Source: JACKAQ01 sp020634975 [NCBI: Calditrichia bacterium] (GTDB lineage Bacteria; Calditrichota; Calditrichia; RBG-13-44-9). Taken from it: a stretch of DNA of 64,000 bases. The position numbers and the translations under genes are program-made. Below the pieces are notes generated by a model, which saw only the letters and a program-made list of their open reading frames with translations, had not been told where the DNA came from and did not search any database. The stretch spans positions 315,476 to 379,475 of the forward strand of contig JACKAQ010000004.1 in assembly GCA_020634975.1 (NCBI GenBank). The letters are read 5' to 3'. Of the stretch, positions 19,101-27,968 are shown in pieces. Positions within the stretch are counted from its first letter, which is position 1. Every line of letters begins with the position of its first letter.

Positions 19101-19817
19101 TTGGCGCTGATAACCCTCAACCGTCCCGCCGTTCACAACGCCGTGAACGAACAAATGATGGATGAATGGGAAAATGCGTTGGACGAAATAGCGGCAGATG
19201 AATCGATTCAAACGATTATCATCAGCGCCGCCGGCGAAAGTTCGTTTTGCGCCGGTGGTGATTTGCGCTATTTTGCCACGCTAAAAACCGCGGAATCCTG
19301 CCGGAAAATGTCCGTTCGCATGCAAAAAATTCTCAACCGTTTGTATTTGGGCAACAGATTTGTCATTGCTGCTGTTAACGGGCAGGCACTTGGCGGCGGT
19401 TGCGAAATTTTAACCGCTTGCCACTACCGGATTGCGGCTGATAATGTTTCGTTCGCATTCCGGCAGGCGCCCAACGGGATCATCACCGGATGGGGCGGGG
19501 GAGTGCGGTTGCTTCGCCAATTGCCGCGCTCAATCGCACTGCGGTTGTTGCTAACCGGCGAACGCTTTTCTGCGTCGGATGCCCTGCGTTTTGGATTCAT
19601 CGATGAAATAGTGGCGCCCGAAACCGTTTTGCAAACTGCCCGTCAATTGGCAGAACTTACTCATAAAAACGATGCTGCAGCTCGCCGGATTTTTGTGCAA
19701 CTGAGCAACCGGATCGCCCAAAACGGTTCTCCGGAAATCAGCGAATGGGAAACGGAACAGTTTGTCAATTGCTGGATGGGCGAAACATTCCAACAAATTC
19801 TCAACAAATTTGCGTAA
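19101..19817 (+). CDS. Enoyl-CoA hydratase/isomerase (N-terminus probably frameshifted)
   Basis: Crotonase-fold enzyme acting on acyl-CoA thioesters. Conserved features: SSFCAGGDLRYF (first oxyanion-hole region), GQALGGGCEILTACHYRIA (second oxyanion Gly) and RQAPNGIITGWGGGVRLLRQL. Fatty-acid or amino-acid degradation is plausible but the substrate is unknown. The only start in the long frame is TTG 19101, which would drop the first beta strand. The frame stays open to 19023 and encodes a normal crotonase start (SSLQPTLIVERESPLALITLNRP split as SSLQPTLIVE then RESPLALITLNRP). An ATG at 19043 would join it if the 7-A run at 19047-19053 had six A. So the gene carries an indel, uses slippage, or starts at a rare codon. 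It begins shortly after the MoxR gene. Confidence 0.88.
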   Translation: MALITLNRPAVHNAVNEQMMDEWENALDEIAADESIQTIIISAAGESSFCAGGDLRYFATLKTAESCRKMSVRMQKILNRLYLGNRFVIAAVNGQALGGGCEILTACHYRIAADNVSFAFRQAPNGIITGWGGGVRLLRQLPRSIALRLLLTGERFSASDALRFGFIDEIVAPETVLQTARQLAELTHKNDAAARRIFVQLSNRIAQNGSPEISEWETEQFVNCWMGETFQQILNKFA

Positions 19818-19915
19818 CACACCTTTCGCCGGAAACCTGAGTGCGGTTTTTAGCGTAGCTATTTTTTATCCGGTTTTTTAAATCCACGATGTTTAACTCA
19901 AACAGCGAGAATCCC

Positions 19916-21217
19916 ATGAACCACATAAAGACCGCTATTTTTGCCACTATTTCGACGCTGGTTTTGGCAGGTTGCCAATCTCAAGCCGAAAACGGCGAAC
20001 CGGTAACCGGCGACCCGCAAATGGTAAAAGTAATCCACTCATCCGAGGCAACGGTTGACATCGAAAAAAATTGGCCGCAATGGCTCGGTCCCAATCGCAA
20101 CGGCGTAGTTTCCGGAGCGACGGTTCGTACCAACTGGGCGGAAAAAGAGCCAAAAATTGTCTGGAAAATTGAGCTGGGTTCGGGATTTTCCGGCATCAGT
20201 ATAGTGGATAACAAAGCTTTTACAATGGCATCGGACGGCGACAACGAGTTTGCAGTTTGCCTCGATGCCCGCACTGGAAAAGAAATTTGGCGCTACAATA
20301 CTGGTCAGCATTTCTCGGATTGGCAGGGTGGCTCCGGACCGCGTTCCACACCATCGGTGGATAATGGGATCGCATATTACATCAGCTCTCACGGCTCCGT
20401 TTTTGCGCTAAACGCGAATTCCGGCAAGCTGGTTTGGCAAAATGATTTGCGCAAAAATTTTGGTGCAAAAGTGCCGCAATGGGGGTTTAGCGGCTCGCCG
20501 TTGGTGGACGGAAATCTGGTTTATGTGGAAACCGGCGGCAACTCCGGCAAAGCGTTAGTGGCATTTGATAAAACGGATGGCAAAGTCGTTTGGACATCGC
20601 AATCGGATAACATCGGTTATTCCTCACCGATCATCGTAACAGCCGTGGGTGTTCGCCAATTGATATTTTTTACCGGATCGCATGTGATGTCTGTTTCACC
20701 GGAAACCGGAGAGCTGTTCTGGAAAACCCCGTGGGAAACTTCGTACGACGTAAACGCCGCAACACCGGTGTTTATCGCGCCGAACCGGCTGTTTATTTCG
20801 TCCGAATACGGTGTTGGCGCTGCCGTTTTCGAAATGACCGCAAACGCTGGAAAAATATCGGTGCAGCAAATCTGGAAAAATCGTGAGATGAAAAATAAAA
20901 TGGCTACATCGATCGTTCACAAAGGATACGTTTACGGCATCGATGGCAGCATTCTCAAATGCATCGACGCTGCCACCGGTGCAGAAATGTGGAAAGCCCG
21001 TGGCTACGGTCAGGGTTCGCTGATTTTGGTCGGCGAAAATCTGGTGTTGCTCGGCGCACGCGGAAATGTGGGGTTGGTGGAAGCGAATCCCCAACAATTT
21101 AATGAACTTGGAAATATGGAAGTACTCGCCGGTCGCAGTTGGACGGTACCAACATTTGTTGATGGCTATCTATTTGTCCGCAACCTCGAAGAAGCTGCCT
21201 GCATCGATTTAAATTGA
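19916..21217 (+). CDS. PQQ-type beta-propeller lipoprotein
   Basis: 433 residues from ATG 19916, chosen because it starts a lipoprotein signal (STLVLAGC, Cys20); the frame itself is open from 19889. The mature protein is an eight-bladed quinoprotein-like propeller: WPQWLGPNRNGVVSG at the start, then repeated blades of the type CLDARTGKEIWRYN, ALNANSGKLVWQNDL, AFDKTDGKVVWTSQ, SVSPETGELFWKTPW and CIDAATGAEMWKARG. No residues of a genuine PQQ/calcium site or cytochrome motif were recognised, so I treat it as a structural PQQ-like propeller rather than a dehydrogenase. It is 13 bases upstream of a paralogue, followed by a TonB receptor, suggesting a shared envelope role in uptake or polymer handling. 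Confidence 0.88.
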   Translation: MNHIKTAIFATISTLVLAGCQSQAENGEPVTGDPQMVKVIHSSEATVDIEKNWPQWLGPNRNGVVSGATVRTNWAEKEPKIVWKIELGSGFSGISIVDNKAFTMASDGDNEFAVCLDARTGKEIWRYNTGQHFSDWQGGSGPRSTPSVDNGIAYYISSHGSVFALNANSGKLVWQNDLRKNFGAKVPQWGFSGSPLVDGNLVYVETGGNSGKALVAFDKTDGKVVWTSQSDNIGYSSPIIVTAVGVRQLIFFTGSHVMSVSPETGELFWKTPWETSYDVNAATPVFIAPNRLFISSEYGVGAAVFEMTANAGKISVQQIWKNREMKNKMATSIVHKGYVYGIDGSILKCIDAATGAEMWKARGYGQGSLILVGENLVLLGARGNVGLVEANPQQFNELGNMEVLAGRSWTVPTFVDGYLFVRNLEEAACIDLN

Positions 21218-21230
21218 AAGGTTAAATATT

Positions 21231-22478
21231 ATGAAATACAGATACTTATGGATTATGATTGTCTGGATTTTTCTGTATCTTTCCGGTGCTGCAGGCTTTG
21301 GCTTTCCCGATGAAAACGGCAGCGACTGGACACAAATGCGCGGCTCCGCTCGCGACGGGATTTCTACCGAAACAAAGCTGGCCGATCGCTGGCCGGAAAG
21401 TGGTCCCGCAGAAATTTGGCGGAAAAATATTGGCGACGGTTATTCCGGCGTTGCTGTTTCGGGTGATCGATTGTTTATCACTTTTTCGCACGATGGCAAA
21501 GAAAAGCTCTTTTGCCTGAATGCCGGGTCAGGTGGTGAAATATGGCAATTTGCGCTAAACGACCATTTCGATGAGCAGTTTGGCGACGGACCGCGAGCCA
21601 CACCCACCATCGACGGCGAAACCGTGTACGCGATCGGGTCGTATGGCATTTTGTATTCGCTGAATGCAAAAAACGGCCAAAAAAATTGGGAATTGAACAT
21701 CCATCAAACCTTCAGCGACGAGCAAAATGGCCCGTATAATCGCGGGTATGCCTCATCGCCGTTAATTTTAGGCGATACGCTGTTCATCTGCGGCAGCATT
21801 CCCCCCGGAAAAACGGTGGTCGCGCTGAACAAACACACCGGCAAAACCATTTGGACATATCAAAACGGCACCACTTCATATTCATCGCCAATGTTGATGC
21901 ACATTTCCGGGCATCCGCAAATTGTCAGCAGCATCGGTTACGGCATGGCCGGAATCGATCCCAAAACCGGCGCGGAATTGTGGAAATATCGCTGGGAAAC
22001 ATCCTACGAATTAAATATCGTTCCGCCGTTGCAAGTTGCGCCGGACAAAGTGATGATTTCATCCGGATACGACAAAGGCGCTGCGTTGGTGCAACTGCAG
22101 CAAAAAAACGGCAGCTGGGAAGTGAACGAGTTGTGGACAAACCGGCTGTTCCGCAATCATTTTAACGGTTCCGTGCTTTTGGATGGATTTTTATATGGCT
22201 TCGATAACAAAAATTTAAAGTGCATTAACGCACTCACCGGCGAAGAACAGTGGGCAAACCGTGATTTTGGCAAAGGTTCTGTAATTTTGGCGGATGATAA
22301 ATTGTATGTGCAGGGCGAAAACGGCCAGATTGCGTTGGTCAAAGCAACGCCAACCGGATACACGGAGTTGGGTCGCCACACCGCGTTAACCGGTCGATGC
22401 TGGACAATTCCCGCGTTGGCAAACGGCAAATTATACGTTCGGAATATGAGCGAGCTGGTTTGTTACGACGTCAAATGA
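21231..22478 (+). CDS. PQQ-type beta-propeller secreted protein, paralogue of the preceding gene
   Basis: 415 residues. Signal peptide without lipobox (WIMIVWIFLYLSGAAGFG), so predicted periplasmic or secreted, unlike its lipoprotein neighbour. Same propeller order: WTQMRGSARDGISTET, CLNAGSGGEIWQFAL, SLNAKNGQKNWELN, ALNKHTGKTIWTYQ, GIDPKTGAELWKYRW, CINALTGEEQWANRD. The block 'WKYRWETSYELN' here parallels 'WKTPWETSYDVN' in the first gene, so the pair is a tandem duplication. AAGG lies 8-9 bases before the ATG and the spacing of 13 bases suggests cotranscription. Function not known; possibly assists the TonB-dependent system downstream (inference from position). Confidence 0.88.
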   Translation: MKYRYLWIMIVWIFLYLSGAAGFGFPDENGSDWTQMRGSARDGISTETKLADRWPESGPAEIWRKNIGDGYSGVAVSGDRLFITFSHDGKEKLFCLNAGSGGEIWQFALNDHFDEQFGDGPRATPTIDGETVYAIGSYGILYSLNAKNGQKNWELNIHQTFSDEQNGPYNRGYASSPLILGDTLFICGSIPPGKTVVALNKHTGKTIWTYQNGTTSYSSPMLMHISGHPQIVSSIGYGMAGIDPKTGAELWKYRWETSYELNIVPPLQVAPDKVMISSGYDKGAALVQLQQKNGSWEVNELWTNRLFRNHFNGSVLLDGFLYGFDNKNLKCINALTGEEQWANRDFGKGSVILADDKLYVQGENGQIALVKATPTGYTELGRHTALTGRCWTIPALANGKLYVRNMSELVCYDVK

Positions 22479-22635
22479 TCCCGAATTGGCGGGTAGCCGC
22501 ATCCGGTTTCCTGCCGAATGCAAATAAAGGATGGGTGGATTGCGTTGAAATTTCCTGATGATGTAACTTCTATTGCCCACCTGCGTTAATTTTTCAAAAC
22601 TGACATTAAATAATGATTGTGAAAGGATATGTTGA

Positions 22636-24783
22636 ATGAATTTAACCCGGTTCATTAGTGGATTACTGTTGATGATTTCCGTGACTCAAGTTTTTGTTTT
22701 TGCGCAAGATACGCATCCCGAAATGACCCTCGTCGATTCTGTGGTTGTCACCGAACAGAAGGAGGGCAAAATTGCGACCTATAATTTAACCGCAACCAAA
22801 CTGCCGGTGCCAAACCGGTTGACTCCCGCCAGCGTTAGCGTGGTTACACAGGCTGTTTTCAACGCCCAAAACAGCACGGTGCTCGGCGATGCTTTGCGAA
22901 ATATCAGCGGCATCAATGTGCAAAGCGGGAACGGTGTGTACGATTATTTTACCATTCGCGGATTCAACTCGCTGGACAACGGGCTGGTGCTCACCAACGG
23001 CACCGCCGAACCGGAAGTCACGTTTTACAATCTTTACAACATCGAACGGGTGGAAGTGCTCAAAGGTCCGGTTGCGTTTTTGTATGGCGCGAACCCGCTG
23101 TCCGGCACGGTGAACCTGGTGCGGAAACAACCGCAATTCAGCCAGTTTGCGCGCTCCGGCGTCAGCTACGGCAGCTTCAATTCCTTTCGCGGCACGTTCG
23201 ATTCGAATTATGGCAATGCAGATCGCGGATACGCATTCCGGGTGAACGGTCTGTATCAGCAATCCGATTTTCATCGCGATGACAAAGAAAACGACAGCTA
23301 CGCCGTAAATCCATCGCTCACCTGGCTCATTTCCGACCGGATAACACTCCACGCCGATTACGAATTTGCAACCAGCAATTATTCGCCGGATGCGGGGCTT
23401 CCGCTGCTTTTCGCCACCGGCAATCCGGCGGATCCGCAAATTCCGGATGTCCCCGTAGAAGAAGCGTACGAAACACCGTTCGATTTCTCCGAGCAGAAAA
23501 TTAATCGCGCCAAAGCGAGCCTGAGCTATTCAATTTCACCGCAGGTGTTGCTGCGCAACAAATTTTATTTCACCAAACTCGATTGGCAATCAAAAGGAAC
23601 GTTGCTCAACGGCGCATATCCGGATGGTTTTGGCGGAACAACGGTCATCCGTTTTGTGAACAGTTTGGACGATGTTCAAAAAATGATCGGTAATCAGCTG
23701 GAATTGCAGGCGAATTTTTACACGGCCGGCGCCAAACACCGGTTGCTCGCCGGGGTGGAATTCAGTCGTTTGCAGGATGAATTCCGGCTGGGATTTGTGC
23801 CGCCGGTTTTGCAGCCGGGTTTCCCCGGAATTTCACCGGTCAGCCTGAACGATCCGGCGGATGCGACCACCGAAGACATGTTCAATTTCGTGATTCCCAA
23901 CCTCGATGCGGATGCGTCAATTACCAATATCGCGCCGTATCTGATCGACCAAATTACCGTATTTCAACAATTGCAGGTATTTCTCGGCGGGCGGTTCGAT
24001 AACATTTCATACGATGATAACCGCACCTTTTACGACGTAACCTCCGGACAGCCTGCCGGAACATTGGTTGAGGAAAAAGATTTCAACCGGCTGAATCCGC
24101 TGGCTGGTTTGGTCTATTCGCCGCGCGAAAACGTGTCGCTGTATGGCAGCATGGGTAGCGCGTTTGCCCCGCCGTCCACCCAGATCGGGGTTAGCGCCGA
24201 TGCCGAGGAAAGCAACCAGATCGAGTTCGGCATAAAAAGTGAACTGGCAAACGGTCGCCTTCGCGCAAATGTGGCGTATTTCGATTTGCGAAAAGATGAT
24301 TTTGCCATTCCGCAGGGCGACGGCACCGCAATTGTGGCGGATCAGCGATCAAAAGGCGTCGAGCTGGAAATCATCGCGGAGCCGTTGCAGGATTTGGTGC
24401 TGTTCGCCAACTACGCATTTACCGATGCGGAGCTGACAAAATTTGTCAAAAATGGCGTTTTCGATTATTCCGGCAATCGTCCCGCATTCGCGCCGGAGCA
24501 TTTGCTGAATATTTTTGCAATCAAGGATTTTGCCAACGGGTTTGGCGTGAATGCCGGTTTGCGCTTCATCGGCAGCCAGTTTATTGATGAAGATAACGCG
24601 CTGGAGCTGGATGGATACACTACCATAGACGCGGGCATTTTTTACCGGCTGAACAATGCGCGGCTGGGCGTGAACCTGAAAAACATTGCCGGAACTGAAT
24701 ATTTTACAAGAGGTTACGATAGCTATTCAATCATTCCCGGAAACCCGTTTGCGGCGTACGGAAGCATCGAAATCGGGTTGTAA
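22636..24783 (+). CDS. TonB-dependent outer-membrane receptor (siderophore type)
   Basis: 715 residues. Signal peptide GLLLMISVTQVFVFAQ, a possible TonB-box region (DSVVVTEQKEG), the plug domain (~residues 55-170: LGDALRNISGINVQSGNGVYDYFTIRGF, split as LGDALRNISGINVQ and YFTIRGF; NIERVEVLKGPVAFLYGANPLSGTVNLVRK, visible as ERVEVLKGPVAFLYG then GTVNLVRK), followed by a 22-strand barrel with FGVNAGLRFIGSQF and LGVNLKNIAGTEYFTRGY. The order of plug features resembles ferric-siderophore receptors. The last residue is Leu (SIEIGL), not the usual Phe/Trp. No cobalamin riboswitch or Fur-like box was found in the 157-bp upstream spacer. It is followed directly by DUF3311 and a sodium symporter. Confidence 0.93.
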   Translation: MNLTRFISGLLLMISVTQVFVFAQDTHPEMTLVDSVVVTEQKEGKIATYNLTATKLPVPNRLTPASVSVVTQAVFNAQNSTVLGDALRNISGINVQSGNGVYDYFTIRGFNSLDNGLVLTNGTAEPEVTFYNLYNIERVEVLKGPVAFLYGANPLSGTVNLVRKQPQFSQFARSGVSYGSFNSFRGTFDSNYGNADRGYAFRVNGLYQQSDFHRDDKENDSYAVNPSLTWLISDRITLHADYEFATSNYSPDAGLPLLFATGNPADPQIPDVPVEEAYETPFDFSEQKINRAKASLSYSISPQVLLRNKFYFTKLDWQSKGTLLNGAYPDGFGGTTVIRFVNSLDDVQKMIGNQLELQANFYTAGAKHRLLAGVEFSRLQDEFRLGFVPPVLQPGFPGISPVSLNDPADATTEDMFNFVIPNLDADASITNIAPYLIDQITVFQQLQVFLGGRFDNISYDDNRTFYDVTSGQPAGTLVEEKDFNRLNPLAGLVYSPRENVSLYGSMGSAFAPPSTQIGVSADAEESNQIEFGIKSELANGRLRANVAYFDLRKDDFAIPQGDGTAIVADQRSKGVELEIIAEPLQDLVLFANYAFTDAELTKFVKNGVFDYSGNRPAFAPEHLLNIFAIKDFANGFGVNAGLRFIGSQFIDEDNALELDGYTTIDAGIFYRLNNARLGVNLKNIAGTEYFTRGYDSYSIIPGNPFAAYGSIEIGL

Positions 24784-24784
24784 A

Positions 24785-25000
24785 ATGAAATATCTGGTAT
24801 TCACATTGCTGCTGTTGCTCTATTTATTGCATAACGATTTGTGGTTGTGGCACGATGCTTCGTTGATCGCCGGTTTGCCGGTCGGGTTGGTGTATCACAT
24901 CGTTTATTGTTTTGCAGTTGTTGTTGTGATGGCGTTGCTGATTAAATTTGCCTGGCCGGATGACGTTGCGGATCAATCGGAAAGGCAGGCTGATTCGTGA
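24785..25000 (+). CDS. DUF3311 small membrane protein
   Basis: 71 residues from ATG 24785, one base after the receptor's stop. Two transmembrane helices: YLVFTLLLLLYLLHNDLWLW and LPVGLVYHIVYCFAVVVVMA; the tail is acidic (WPDDVADQSERQ). DUF3311 proteins are known as small companions encoded immediately before sodium:solute symporters such as MctP, much as YhdT accompanies PanF. Its stop overlaps the GTG start of the symporter (GTGA, 24997-25000), so translation is likely coupled. Presumed accessory subunit or chaperone of the symporter. Confidence 0.85.
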   Translation: MKYLVFTLLLLLYLLHNDLWLWHDASLIAGLPVGLVYHIVYCFAVVVVMALLIKFAWPDDVADQSERQADS

Positions 25001-26451
25001 TAACCGGTATTATTTTTGGCTATCTGGCAATTGTTCTGCTCATCGGATTGCTCAGTCACCGGCTGTTTCGCGGCACGGGAACGGATTTTTTTCTGGCGAG
25101 CCGCTCAATCGGATCGTTTGTGTTGCTGATGACCCTGTTCGGCACGCACATGACCGCATTTTCTATTTTGGGCGCGTCCGGCGAAGCGTATCACAACGGC
25201 ATTGGCGTGTTTGCGCTGATGGCGTCGTCTTCCGCGCTGATGGTTCCGGTGACCATTTTTTTCCTCGGACCGCGATTGTGGGAAATCGGGAAACGCCACA
25301 ATTTTGTTACCCAGGTTGAATTTTTCCGGGCGCGCTACCAATCGGATGTGCTCGGTTTGCTCCTGTTTGCGGTTATCGTTTTGCTGATGATTCCGTATCT
25401 GCTCATCGGCGTGATGGGCGGCGGCATTACGATGAACAGCATGACCGGCGGCGCGATTCCCCGATGGGTGGGCAGCATCATCGTTTGTGCGGTGATTTAC
25501 ACCTACGTCGCTTACAGCGGATTGCGCGGCACTGCATGGGTTAACACCTTTCAAACACTGGTATTTATGATACTTGGCGGCGCTGCATTTTTTGTGATAG
25601 TCCGGTCGCTCGGCGGCATCGAAACAGCCATGAAAACCGTTGCCGAAATTCGCCCGGAATTGCTCATTCGCGGCGAAAAAATCCCGCCGGTGAAGTTGTT
25701 CAGCTACACGTTTATCCCGCTGTCTGTGGGCATGTTTCCCCATATTTTCATGCACTGGCTTTCCGCAAAAAGCGCCCGCACGTTCCGATTGCCGATCATT
25801 TTATATCCCGTTTGCATCGCGATTGTCTGGATTCCCAGCGTGTTGCTCGGCGTGATGGGCAACATCGATTTTGCGGGATTGCAGGGTCCCGCAGCCAACA
25901 GCGTGCTGGTGCAAATGGTTGCGCAATACGCGCCCGGCGTGATGGGCGGGTTGCTCGCCGCCGGCGTGATCGCGGCAATTATGTCCTCACTCGATTCCCA
26001 AACGCTGGCGCTCAGCACCATGTTCACCCACGATATCGTCAAAACGCGCCGGAACAACACACTGAGCGAACGCGGGCAAGTGTGGCTCGGTCGCGCCTTT
26101 GCCCTGGCGATTTTGTTGGTTACTTTCGGGCTGTCGTTGATTGTCCGGCAAAGTATCTTTAAATTGGCTGTGTGGTCGTTTAGCGGATTTGCGGCGCTGC
26201 TGCCGATTGCCATCGCTGCGATTTATTGGCGAAAAAGCACCGCAAACGGGATTATTGCATCAATTATATCTGTCGCGATTTTATGGATTTACTATTTCTC
26301 GATGGCCTGGGACAATCCCGGATACAGCGTCGGCGGCAGCGGATTGATGCCGGTTGCTGTGATGTTCACTGTTTCAGCAGTTGTGTTGATTGTGATTTCG
26401 TTGCTCACCAAAGCACCGGAAAAACAGGTGCTCGACAATTTTTTTCGGTAA
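24997..26451 (+). CDS. Sodium:solute symporter (SSF family)
   Basis: 484 residues, GTG start overlapping the preceding stop. About 13 hydrophobic helices. SSF hallmarks include GTDFFLASRSIGSFVLLMTL, MTAFSILGASGEAYHNG, WVNTFQTLVFMILGG, and the helix with GVIAAIMSSLDSQTLALSTM, whose small/Ser residues lie at the Na+ site. It should import a small solute across the inner membrane with sodium. The DUF3311 partner points towards the MctP-like (monocarboxylate/amino-acid) branch, and the TonB receptor just upstream suggests that outer- and inner-membrane steps are co-encoded. Substrate not determinable from sequence. Confidence 0.92.
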   Translation: MITGIIFGYLAIVLLIGLLSHRLFRGTGTDFFLASRSIGSFVLLMTLFGTHMTAFSILGASGEAYHNGIGVFALMASSSALMVPVTIFFLGPRLWEIGKRHNFVTQVEFFRARYQSDVLGLLLFAVIVLLMIPYLLIGVMGGGITMNSMTGGAIPRWVGSIIVCAVIYTYVAYSGLRGTAWVNTFQTLVFMILGGAAFFVIVRSLGGIETAMKTVAEIRPELLIRGEKIPPVKLFSYTFIPLSVGMFPHIFMHWLSAKSARTFRLPIILYPVCIAIVWIPSVLLGVMGNIDFAGLQGPAANSVLVQMVAQYAPGVMGGLLAAGVIAAIMSSLDSQTLALSTMFTHDIVKTRRNNTLSERGQVWLGRAFALAILLVTFGLSLIVRQSIFKLAVWSFSGFAALLPIAIAAIYWRKSTANGIIASIISVAILWIYYFSMAWDNPGYSVGGSGLMPVAVMFTVSAVVLIVISLLTKAPEKQVLDNFFR

Positions 26452-26513
26452 CGTTGATGCATAAAAACAGCAGACGCGAACCTTCGTAGATGCGGTTGAC
26501 CTTTTCAGCGGTC

Positions 26514-26533
26514 ATTCCTGCGAAGGCAGGAAT
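26514..26533. repeat. Short palindromic repeat (ATTCCTGC-type hairpin)
   Basis: Perfect 8-bp inverted repeat around a GAAG loop (26514-26521 with 26526-26533) in the spacer after the symporter gene. It resembles the common dispersed REP-like hairpin seen in many bacterial intergenic regions; lacking a T run, it is a poor terminator. Confidence 0.6.
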
Positions 26534-26609
26534 CTCCATTTTCTGTCAGATGTCTTTGCAAAACGCTGCGAACTTTTCGATATAAAAAAGTGTTGAAAGA
26601 TTCAAAAAA

Positions 26610-27956
26610 ATGAATGATAAACTAAAAATAGCCTACATCGCAGCCGGCGCAGGCGGCATGTATTGCGGCAGTTGCATCCGCGATAATTCGCTGGCGCGCG
26701 CCATCCGCGAACTGGGACATGACATCGCGCTCATTCCCACCTACACGCCCATGCGCACGGACGAGCCTGCGGAAAGCATCGACCGTGTGTTTTACAACGG
26801 CATCAGCGTGTATCTCGAGCAAAAATTTGCGTGGGCGCGCAATCGCTCCGGCTGGCTGGATTGGCTGATGGATCGCCCCGGCATCGTGAATTATCTCGCC
26901 AAAGTGAACGCCTCCACCAACGCCCGCGATCTCGGCGAATTGACCGTTTCGATGCTCAAAGGTGAGGACGGTTTTCAGCGAAAAGAGCTGCAAAAACTGG
27001 TCGATTGGCTGAAAAATGATTATAAGCCGCAAATTGTCCAAATCACCAATTCGATGCTCGCGGGGATGGCAAAGGAGATCAAAAATGCGCTGGATGTGCC
27101 AGTGTTGTGCGCGCTGCAGGGCGAGGATATTTTTCTCGATGACCTGATTGAGCCGTATCGCACAGAGGCGATTGCGTTGCTCCGCGAACGCGCAAAAGAC
27201 ATGGACGGCTTCATCGCAACCAGCGATTATTACCGCAATTTCATGAGCGAATATCTGGCAGTGCCCACCGAAAAAATTCATTCGGTGCGACTGGGCATTG
27301 GTCTGGACGGACACGGAAAAACAGAGCGTAACATCAATAATAACAATCCATTTGTGATTGGCTATCTCGCACGTATTTGTCCGGAAAAAGGGCTGCATGT
27401 GTTGGTCGATGCAGTTGCAGAACTGGCGAAACGAACCAGCGAAAACAGTGTCCGGCTGAAAATTGCGGGCTATCTCGGCAAACGCGATCATCACTATTTT
27501 GAAGGTGTGAAAACCGCCATTCGCAATCACGGCATCGAGCATTTGGTTGAGCATGTCGGTGAAGTTGATCGCACAGACAAAATCGCATTTTTGAACAGCC
27601 TCGATGTGCTGTCCGTGCCCACCGTTTATCACGAGCCGAAAGGACTGTTTTTGCTTGAAGCGCTGGCGAACGGTGTTCCGGCGGTGCAGCCCAATCACGG
27701 CGCTTTCCCGGAAATTTTATCCGCCACCGGCGGCGGTGTTTTGTTTGAACCGGATTCACCCTGCGGACTGGCTGATGCGCTGCACGGTTTGTTGGAAAAT
27801 CCCGATTTGCGTGCACAGTTGGGAAAAAATGGCAAATCCGTAGTCCACCGCGATTTTTCCGATCAAAAAATGGCGATGGAAACACTGAATGTCTATCAAC
27901 AATATCTCGGGATGTCAGTTGCAGATGCGGCTCCGGTGCGAACGAAAACAGGTTGA
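26610..27956 (+). CDS. GT4-family glycosyltransferase
   Basis: 448 residues. N-terminal GT-B domain begins KIAYIAAGAGGMYCGSCIRDN (first 20: KIAYIAAGAGGMYCGSCIRD), with the Gly-rich loop after the first strand. The C-terminal nucleotide-sugar domain has IGYLARICPEKGLHVLVDAV and the acceptor/donor EX7E-like region YHEPKGLFLLEALANGVPAV, both hallmarks of GT4 retaining enzymes. It probably transfers a sugar to a lipid or cell-surface glycan in the cytoplasm. No signal peptide. It is 12 bases upstream of the LolD-type ATPase gene, so the two are probably cotranscribed. Confidence 0.9.
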   Translation: MNDKLKIAYIAAGAGGMYCGSCIRDNSLARAIRELGHDIALIPTYTPMRTDEPAESIDRVFYNGISVYLEQKFAWARNRSGWLDWLMDRPGIVNYLAKVNASTNARDLGELTVSMLKGEDGFQRKELQKLVDWLKNDYKPQIVQITNSMLAGMAKEIKNALDVPVLCALQGEDIFLDDLIEPYRTEAIALLRERAKDMDGFIATSDYYRNFMSEYLAVPTEKIHSVRLGIGLDGHGKTERNINNNNPFVIGYLARICPEKGLHVLVDAVAELAKRTSENSVRLKIAGYLGKRDHHYFEGVKTAIRNHGIEHLVEHVGEVDRTDKIAFLNSLDVLSVPTVYHEPKGLFLLEALANGVPAVQPNHGAFPEILSATGGGVLFEPDSPCGLADALHGLLENPDLRAQLGKNGKSVVHRDFSDQKMAMETLNVYQQYLGMSVADAAPVRTKTG

Positions 27957-27968
27957 GGCGAACGAAAA

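Noticed and set aside
22479-22635. Possible cobalamin riboswitch or Fur box before the TonB receptor
   Set aside because: The spacer is only 157 bases and I found neither the B12-box nor a Fur-like palindrome.
26622-27698. 358-codon open frame on minus strand
   Set aside because: Antisense to the GT4 gene; Cys/His/Phe-rich composition typical of a shadow frame.
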